A stretch of 64,000 nucleotides of DNA from Marinomonas ostreistagni (GTDB lineage Bacteria; Pseudomonadota; Gammaproteobacteria; Pseudomonadales; Marinomonadaceae), in the NCBI RefSeq assembly GCF_016888445.1, contig NZ_JAFEKF010000004.1, positions 1-64,000 on the forward strand, given 5' to 3'. Under the pieces are notes generated by a model. It ran no database searches, was not told where the DNA came from, and saw only the letters and a program-made list of their open reading frames with translations. Positions within the stretch are counted from its first letter, which is position 1. Each line of letters opens with the position of its first letter. Below, piece after piece: positions 58,452 through 64,000 of this stretch. The position numbers and the translations under genes were made by a program.

Positions 58452-59609
58452 ATGTTGAAAACATCTCTAATTCATCTTTTTGCGGTGCTCGTTGCCGGTT
58501 ACCTAGCTTGGTCGGGCTTCCATTGGGAAGCATTTATCATTTTAGCGCTATCAGGTGCTTTGATTGTATTTCTTGCTCGACCACAATCCTCTGAGAATAT
58601 TCCTAATACTACTGGCGCCAGCAGTGCTTCAAACACAGCCGATGCGGCGTCATTGGATAAAGTGCAGCATCTTCTTAATGCAGAGTTAGTGCCGCTGTTG
58701 AATGTCTGCAAAGACGATATGCAAAATGTCTTAGACACACAAAAAAGTGCGGTTGAGTTGCTGAGTCGTTCGTTTGATCAAACCAATCAGCTGATCCATA
58801 GCCAAAACGAAAACATTCATATGTTGCTTGATGACAGTGACCACAACGGTCAAGAGCGACGCTACAGTGACGTGATGCGTGATTTTGCTGGGCAAACGGC
58901 GCAAACCATGGATAAGTTTATCGGCACTATGACAGAGATGTCGGATGGCTCTAGCCAGCTACTAGAGAAAGTTCGTGCCATTCACGCCGAAATGCCGCAA
59001 ATCACCCAAGCGTTAAAAGACATTGATGATATCGCTGAACAAACCAATCTATTGGCCCTTAACGCAGCGATTGAGGCAGCGCGTGCAGGTGAGGCTGGCC
59101 GCGGCTTTGCGGTGGTAGCAGATGAGGTGCGTTCGCTCTCAAATCGCTCTTCAGGATTCAGTGATGCTATCCAAGCAAGATTGCAAAAAATGCAGCAGCA
59201 GGTCAACGTGCTGGCGCAATCCATGGAGCACCTAGCAGCCCAAGATGTTTCTTATATTTCTGATTCCAAACATTCGATGCAGAGCATGTTGGAGCATGTG
59301 GTCGAAAAAGCTGAGGTTGATGAAGCCACTGCTCAACGTTTGGACGGCTTAGCCACGGATCTTGAAAGCGCCATTTTTGATGCCACCCGCGGTTTGCAGT
59401 TTGACGATATCAACTCGCAAAATTTGCTCTACACCATTGAGACGCTTGAGTTTATTACCGAGCAGATGCGCCATCTTAACCAAGACAGTATTGAGTCTTT
59501 GGAAGCCGTATTAGAGAGCAAGTTGGTATCGCTCAAACAACGCAACGAACAAAAACATAATCCAGTCTCACAAAACACCATTGAAAGTGGTGACGTGGAC
59601 TTATTTTAG
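58452..59609 (+). CDS. Short MCP-like protein with CheZ-like motif
   Basis: A 385-residue chemoreceptor-like protein. Two close N-terminal hydrophobic segments (about 4-20 and 25-42) leave almost no periplasmic domain. The receptor hairpin tip is clear: [20 protein letters not shown] then [19 protein letters not shown] (about 190-233). Near residue 316 it has QFDDINSQ, with Asp319 and Gln323 spaced as in the CheZ catalytic motif. It precedes cheY by 51 bp. The ligand is unknown; a cytoplasmic or redox signal is possible. Confidence 0.88.
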   Translation: MLKTSLIHLFAVLVAGYLAWSGFHWEAFIILALSGALIVFLARPQSSENIPNTTGASSASNTADAASLDKVQHLLNAELVPLLNVCKDDMQNVLDTQKSAVELLSRSFDQTNQLIHSQNENIHMLLDDSDHNGQERRYSDVMRDFAGQTAQTMDKFIGTMTEMSDGSSQLLEKVRAIHAEMPQITQALKDIDDIAEQTNLLALNAAIEAARAGEAGRGFAVVADEVRSLSNRSSGFSDAIQARLQKMQQQVNVLAQSMEHLAAQDVSYISDSKHSMQSMLEHVVEKAEVDEATAQRLDGLATDLESAIFDATRGLQFDDINSQNLLYTIETLEFITEQMRHLNQDSIESLEAVLESKLVSLKQRNEQKHNPVSQNTIESGDVDLF

Positions 59610-59660
59610 CCCTCTCACTCACATTAAAGTTGCTACAGTAGATAGCCTAAGGAAGTAGAT

Positions 59661-60026
59661 ATGAGTAAAAAATTATTAGTGGTTGATGATTCGCCTTCGG
59701 TACGTCAAATGGTCGAAATGACCTTAAAAGGTGCGGGTTATGAAGTAAAAACCGCTAAAGACGGCCAAGAAGCGTTAGGTGTGTGTCGCGCAGAGCGCTT
59801 TGATTTTGTCTTAACCGACCAAAATATGCCCAACATGGATGGCTTAACGCTTATCAAATCCCTACGTGCGATGAGCTCTTTTTCCGGTGTGCCATTGATC
59901 GTGTTGACAACAGAAGCCAGTGATGAAATGAAGCAGAAAGGCAAAGCGGCTGGTGCAACCGGCTGGATGGTAAAGCCTTTTGAGCCGAAAAAGCTGCTTG
60001 AAGTCGTTGCTAAGGTTGTACGTTAA
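59661..60026 (+). CDS. cheY: CheY-like response regulator
   Basis: A 121-residue single receiver domain. The acidic pair is in VVDDSPSVRQM, the phospho-acceptor Asp in FVLTDQNMPNMDG, the Thr in IVLTTEA, and Lys in MVKPFEPKK. CheY-like regulators of this form either control the flagellar motor or act as a phosphate sink. It is 35 bp before cheA in one operon. Confidence 0.94.
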   Translation: MSKKLLVVDDSPSVRQMVEMTLKGAGYEVKTAKDGQEALGVCRAERFDFVLTDQNMPNMDGLTLIKSLRAMSSFSGVPLIVLTTEASDEMKQKGKAAGATGWMVKPFEPKKLLEVVAKVVR

Positions 60027-60061
60027 ATCGTTGTTTGCCATTTACGTGGGGTCATAAAAGT

Positions 60062-62026
60062 ATGGATAACTTAAACCAGTTTAACGAAGTGTTTTTTGAG
60101 GAAGCGCAAGAGCATCTTGAAACGATGGAAACACTTCTTCTGGCTTATGACATTGATGCCCCAGACATCGAAGATTTAAACAGCGTTTTTCGTGCGGCGC
60201 ACTCCATCAAAGGGGGCAGTGGTATTTTTGGCTTTACCGCCATGACGGGGTTAACTCATGTCATGGAAAACATGTTGGATGCGGCGCGTAATCAAACTCT
60301 GCGTTTAAACAGTAACCTCATTACGGTATTGCTAGAAACCGTGGATGTGCTCAAAGACGTATTGGACAGTTATCGCGAAGAAAACGAAATCGACTGGCCA
60401 ATGGTGGAAGCTGCCCAAGCAACATTAGAGCAGGCTCATGCGAATGTGATGAGCACTACTAAGCCTGATCAAGAGACAACTGAGCCGCAGCCCAATAGCG
60501 CACAAGAAGCGCAAGAAGCACAAGACTTTGGCTTTTTCGATGATGAGCCTGAGACAAATCAGGTGGTTTCAGTGAGCCAAGAAGACGACAGCTTTGGCTT
60601 TTTTGATGAAGAAACCGCATCAGTAGATACAGAAGAGGGTTTTGGCTTTTTTGAGGATGTGACTGAAACGGGTGTAGAAGACCCAAGCTTTGGCTTGTTC
60701 GAATCCGAGACTTCCCCGCCAGTCGTCGACGCGTCAGAAAAATCGCCTCAAGAGACCGTTAAAAGCGAGTCCGCGGTTGTGAAAAAGGCGAGCAAAACCG
60801 GCGCGGAAACTAAGACTGAAGCCACCAGTATTCGTGTAGATACCCTTAAAATCGATAAGCTGGTCAACTTAGTGGGTGAGTTGGTTATCACGCAATCGAT
60901 GCTCAACTTGATTGGTAACGATGTGCAAGACAGCGTCATGGAAAAAATGCAGGGCGCCTTGGCTGAGTTAGAGCGTAATACCCGCGAGATTCAAGAGGCG
61001 GTTATGTCAGTGCGTATGCTGCCCATTTCTTTTGTGTTTAACCGTTTTCCGCGGCTAGTGCGTGATTTATCGGTCAAACTGGATAAGAAAATTGATTTAG
61101 TGATCGAAGGCGCCGCCACAGAAATCGATAAAAACCTAGTCGAGAAGATTTCAGATCCACTGACGCATCTAATCCGCAATAGCATTGATCATGGTATTGA
61201 AGCGCCTGAACAACGCCTTGCCAAAGGTAAAAATGAAACCGGTACGGTCATTTTAAGTGCCGCCCAAAAAGGTGGCGAGATCGTTATTAGTATCAGTGAC
61301 GACGGGGCAGGCCTTAATCGCGAGCGTATTCTTAACAAAGCCCTAGAGAATGGTATTAGTTTACCGGAGCCATTAACCGATGAGGCTATTTGGCAACTGA
61401 TCTTTGCGCCTGGATTTTCAACCGCGGCAGAGGTGACCGATGTGTCGGGACGCGGCGTGGGCATGGACGTGGTCAAACGCAATATCGAAGCGCTTGGTGG
61501 ACGTGTAGAGATTTTCTCGGTGCCTGGTATGGGGGCAACTTTCCAGATTAATTTACCACTGACCTTAGCCATCGTTGATGGCATGTGTGTAGAGGCCAGT
61601 GATCAAGTGTTTGTTATCCCGCTGGTAAATATTGTCGAGAGTATTCAGCCAACCAAGGCGCAAATTAAGATTATCAAAAACAACCCAATTTTGTGGGTGC
61701 GCGAAGAATATTGGCCGTTAGTCGATATCGCTCAGTCCCTAGCGAATGATCAGGCTCACAGTGATTTAGAAAAAGCGATTGTGGTGTTGGTAGAAACAGC
61801 CAAAAGCCGTTTTGGCCTGATAGTCGATGGATTAGTTGGCCAACAGCAAGTTGTAATTAAAAGTTTAGAGCGTCACTTCAGACGTGTGGAAGGGGTAGCT
61901 GGCGCCACCATAATGGGCGACGGCAGTGTAGCACTGATCTTAGATGTGGAATCGCTGACGCAGTTTATCCAAGCAGATATTAAGGGAGGCATGGCTCATG
62001 ACAGCAGTGCAGCAATCGAGTTCTAG
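60062..62026 (+). CDS. cheA: Chemotaxis histidine kinase CheA
   Basis: A 654-residue CheA. The P1 Hpt domain has phospho-His47 in RAAHSIKGGSG. There is no recognisable P2 domain; the linker (about 130-250) carries four FGFF/FGLF motifs at residues 156, 178, 194 and 210. The P3 dimerisation helix (about 260-320), P4 HATPase (LIRNSIDHGIE; GRGVGMDVVKRNIE) and P5 CheW-like domain follow. The start at 60062 replaces a longer open frame. It overlaps cheW by 29 bp. Confidence 0.95.
   Translation: MDNLNQFNEVFFEEAQEHLETMETLLLAYDIDAPDIEDLNSVFRAAHSIKGGSGIFGFTAMTGLTHVMENMLDAARNQTLRLNSNLITVLLETVDVLKDVLDSYREENEIDWPMVEAAQATLEQAHANVMSTTKPDQETTEPQPNSAQEAQEAQDFGFFDDEPETNQVVSVSQEDDSFGFFDEETASVDTEEGFGFFEDVTETGVEDPSFGLFESETSPPVVDASEKSPQETVKSESAVVKKASKTGAETKTEATSIRVDTLKIDKLVNLVGELVITQSMLNLIGNDVQDSVMEKMQGALAELERNTREIQEAVMSVRMLPISFVFNRFPRLVRDLSVKLDKKIDLVIEGAATEIDKNLVEKISDPLTHLIRNSIDHGIEAPEQRLAKGKNETGTVILSAAQKGGEIVISISDDGAGLNRERILNKALENGISLPEPLTDEAIWQLIFAPGFSTAAEVTDVSGRGVGMDVVKRNIEALGGRVEIFSVPGMGATFQINLPLTLAIVDGMCVEASDQVFVIPLVNIVESIQPTKAQIKIIKNNPILWVREEYWPLVDIAQSLANDQAHSDLEKAIVVLVETAKSRFGLIVDGLVGQQQVVIKSLERHFRRVEGVAGATIMGDGSVALILDVESLTQFIQADIKGGMAHDSSAAIEF
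60527..60703 (+). repeat. FGFF motif repeats in the CheA linker
   Basis: Coding-level repeat: four copies of F-G-[FL]-F-[DE] in an acidic linker at codons 156, 178, 194 and 210 of cheA, spaced 22, 16 and 16 residues. The DNA of the copies is not identical, so the repeat is kept at the protein level. Confidence 0.8.
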
Positions 62027-62486
62027 TACCATGTTGGCACAAGAGTTTCTGACATTTGTACTCGGGGATGAAACCTACGGTCTAGATATTATGACCGTGA
62101 AAGAAATTCGCGGTTACGAAAGCGCCACCAAAATAGCCAATGCGCCAAGCTATATTAAGGGTGTCATCAATTTGCGTGGCGATATCGTACCGATTATCGA
62201 TCTACGTATTAAGTTTGGCATCGGTGAAGCGACCTATAATGAATGGACTATCGTCATCATGCTCAATGTCAAAGATCGTATTGTCGGTATTGTCGTCGAC
62301 AGTGTCTCTGATGTGATGAACTTTGATGCAGAAGACATTCGTCCGGCACCAGAGTTTGGTGTCACATTTGACAGTCGTTACTTGCATGGCTTAGCGAGCA
62401 TGGATGAGCAAATGATCATCATTGTGGACATCGAAGAGCTGATCTCCAGTGATGAATTAGGTTTATTTGATACGGCGCATGCCTAA
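61998..62486 (+). CDS. cheW: Chemotaxis coupling protein CheW (array-linked)
   Basis: A 162-residue CheW. The domain covers about 15-155, with FVLGDETYGLDIMTVKEIRGYE, IKGVINLRGDIVPIIDLR and GIVVDSVSDVM. GGGAGG lies 8 bp upstream of the ATG, which is inside the 3' end of cheA, so it is translationally coupled. It is the partner of the CheA and MCP genes here, distinct from the lone CheW at 40619. Confidence 0.95.
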   Translation: MTAVQQSSSSTMLAQEFLTFVLGDETYGLDIMTVKEIRGYESATKIANAPSYIKGVINLRGDIVPIIDLRIKFGIGEATYNEWTIVIMLNVKDRIVGIVVDSVSDVMNFDAEDIRPAPEFGVTFDSRYLHGLASMDEQMIIIVDIEELISSDELGLFDTAHA

Positions 62487-62509
62487 TAATTTGATAAGGA
62501 CAATACACC

Positions 62510-64000
62510 ATGGGTGGATTTAATAATCTTAGCCTGACATTAAAATTTTGTGTGTTAGGTTTATTTGTTGCGCTGGCCATTGCGATTCCGACCAAGCTTT
62601 TTTATGACTATGAACAGGTAGCTATCAATGCCTCTCAGCATGAAATGCAAACGCTACAGTATGCACAGCAGCTCAGCCAAATAGCTGAACTATTACGGCA
62701 ACAGAACTCTCAAGCCCTTGCCAATAATGAGGCTGGTGGCGGCTCGGTATCGCCACAAAATCTACAGCAGCAGTTGGCTACCTTGCAGCAGTCGCTCGCG
62801 GCCCATCAAGCCAGTGCGCCCATCCAAATGAATCATGAACAAGCGGTCATGCGCAGTAGTTTTCTAATCATCGCGGCAGTGGTGTTGGTGGCACTGTTAA
62901 TTTCAGTTTGGGTGATTCGAAGTGTCACGCGTCCGATTCGTCTACAGCTTGGTGCGATCCGTCAAATTGCTGAAGGTGACTATAATGTAGAGCTCAATAC
63001 TAAACGCAAAGATGAGTTAGGGCAGCTCAACCAAGGCCTTGTCGGTATGGCCAGTAGCTTTGCTCAAGGGCGTAGCGAACGTGAGCGTGAAGAGGCTGAA
63101 AAAGAGCAGCGTATGTTATCAGCGATGCGTGTCGAAGCGGCGCTGAATGCGACCTCAACTAACGTTATGATTGCCGATGCAGAGCGCAATATTATCTACA
63201 TGAACCAGTCAGTAGAAGATATGTTGCGTGCGGTCGAGAGCGATTTGCGCCAAGCCTTGCCGCACTTCTCGGTCGACACCATCGTTGGCAGTAATATGGA
63301 TATTTTCCATAAAAATCCTGCCCATCAAAAGCATCTACTACAAGCGTTGACAGGGCGTTTTGAAAGCAACATTACCGTCGCAGGCTTGCACTTTAGATTA
63401 ACGGCAAACCCGATTTATGACGCCACTGGAGAGCGTATTGGCTCCGTTGTGGAATGGTTGGATCGCACCGCAGAAGTAGGGGCTCAGCAGGAAGTCGGCG
63501 AAATCGTGAAGCAAGCCGCTGCAGGTAACTTTACCGTACGAGTCAAAGAGACGGGCAAAAATGACTTTATGCTCTTCCTTGCACAATCCCTAAACCAACT
63601 GATGAGCACTGCCGACGAAGGGTTAGCAGATATTGCTCGAGTCTTAATGGCTATGTCGGATGGGGATATGAGTGCGCGTATTACACAAGACTACAGTGGG
63701 CAGTTTGACGACCTTAAGCGCTACTGTAATCAGACCAGCGAAAACTTGTCGACCATGATTGGTCAGATCCGCAGCGCGGCAGAAACAATCAATGCGGCGG
63801 CGACTGAGATTGCACAAGGTAATTCGGATTTGTCCAACCGTACCGAAACACAAGCCTCAAGTCTTGAAGAGACTGCTTCGAGTATGGAAGAGATCACCGC
63901 GACCGTGCGTTTGAATGCTGACAATGCACAACAAGCCAATGTACTGGCCAGTGATGCGTCCAAAGTCGCTGAGCAGGGTGGTGTGATCATCGCTCAAGTG
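62510..64000 (+). CDS. Methyl-accepting chemotaxis protein, partial
   Basis: Starts at ATG 62510 after AAGGA and stays open to the window end (497 codons), so the 3' end is missing. Two membrane helices are near 10-26 and 121-143, with a Gln-rich periplasmic part of about 95 residues between. A HAMP domain follows, then a PAS-like domain (about 205-320), a second HAMP-like region, and the start of the MCP signalling domain (SNRTETQASSLEETASSMEEI). The next genes are probably cheR, cheD and cheB. Confidence 0.9.
   Translation, partial: MGGFNNLSLTLKFCVLGLFVALAIAIPTKLFYDYEQVAINASQHEMQTLQYAQQLSQIAELLRQQNSQALANNEAGGGSVSPQNLQQQLATLQQSLAAHQASAPIQMNHEQAVMRSSFLIIAAVVLVALLISVWVIRSVTRPIRLQLGAIRQIAEGDYNVELNTKRKDELGQLNQGLVGMASSFAQGRSEREREEAEKEQRMLSAMRVEAALNATSTNVMIADAERNIIYMNQSVEDMLRAVESDLRQALPHFSVDTIVGSNMDIFHKNPAHQKHLLQALTGRFESNITVAGLHFRLTANPIYDATGERIGSVVEWLDRTAEVGAQQEVGEIVKQAAAGNFTVRVKETGKNDFMLFLAQSLNQLMSTADEGLADIARVLMAMSDGDMSARITQDYSGQFDDLKRYCNQTSENLSTMIGQIRSAAETINAAATEIAQGNSDLSNRTETQASSLEETASSMEEITATVRLNADNAQQANVLASDASKVAEQGGVIIAQV

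Overview
The window looks like a chromosomal segment of a free-living, motile gammaproteobacterium, probably marine and Oceanospirillales- or Pseudomonas-like. The reasons are the ndk-rlmN-rodZ-ispG-hisS-yfgM-bamB-der block, the ihfB-lapA-lapB-pyrF block, EfpL, YgiQ, RsmS/YbaM and a CheY-CheA-CheW-MCP array. The genus cannot be fixed from sequence alone. No phage, integrase, transposase or CRISPR array is visible.

Layout. 1-950: end of an rRNA operon (23S-5S spacer, 5S rRNA, terminator), then about 690 bp without a convincing gene but with three small GAA-loop hairpins and a 30-bp direct repeat. 951-4100: a membrane protein of unknown function, a LysR regulator, a DMT-family exporter and a small membrane-anchored coiled-coil protein. 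4238-12153: an iron-sulfur assembly operon, iscR-sufB-sufC-sufD-sufS-iscA/sufA-sufT-sufE-iscS, preceded by two abutting IscR type-1-like sites over the promoter. 12301-20976: ndk, rlmN, rodZ, ispG, hisS, yfgM, bamB, der. In Pseudomonas-type genomes this same block follows iscRSUA-hscBA-fdx, so SUF genes occupy the usual ISC position here. The IscS at the end of the cluster lacks the C-terminal tail that docks IscU, and no IscU is present.

21112-30161: a crotonase-family hydrolase, a small RsmS/YbaM gene on the opposite strand that is easily missed, thiopurine methyltransferase, YgiQ, a GNAT enzyme, an ECF sigma/anti-sigma pair, EfpL and an ABC exporter. 30331-38790: a tightly packed cobalamin operon (ChlID chelatase subunit, cobB, cbiD, cobK, cobH, cobL, cobI, a short CbiG). 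It lacks cobJ/cbiH, cobM/cbiF and cobN, which must lie elsewhere if the pathway is complete. 38823-44681: methionine aminotransferase, acyl-CoA thioesterase, a lone CheW, trpS with a Tim44-domain gene, and an ada-alkB alkylation-repair pair.

44804-54727: tRNA-Ala(GGC), an EAL-HDOD protein, tRNA-Leu(CAA), a MoeB-like enzyme, trxB, ppa, ihfB-lapA-lapB-pyrF, comEA, uvrB and tRNA-Val(GAC). 54787-64000: signalling. An HD-GYP response regulator is divergent from a hybrid histidine kinase. A short MCP-like protein with a CheZ-like motif is followed by cheY, cheA, cheW and an MCP with PAS and HAMP domains that runs off the window. The gene order resembles the P. aeruginosa che2 (F7-type) cluster, which predicts cheR-cheD-cheB next.

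The most notable observations are the replacement of ISC by SUF in a conserved location, with a matching loss of the IscU-binding tail of IscS, and the unusual features of the chemosensory proteins.
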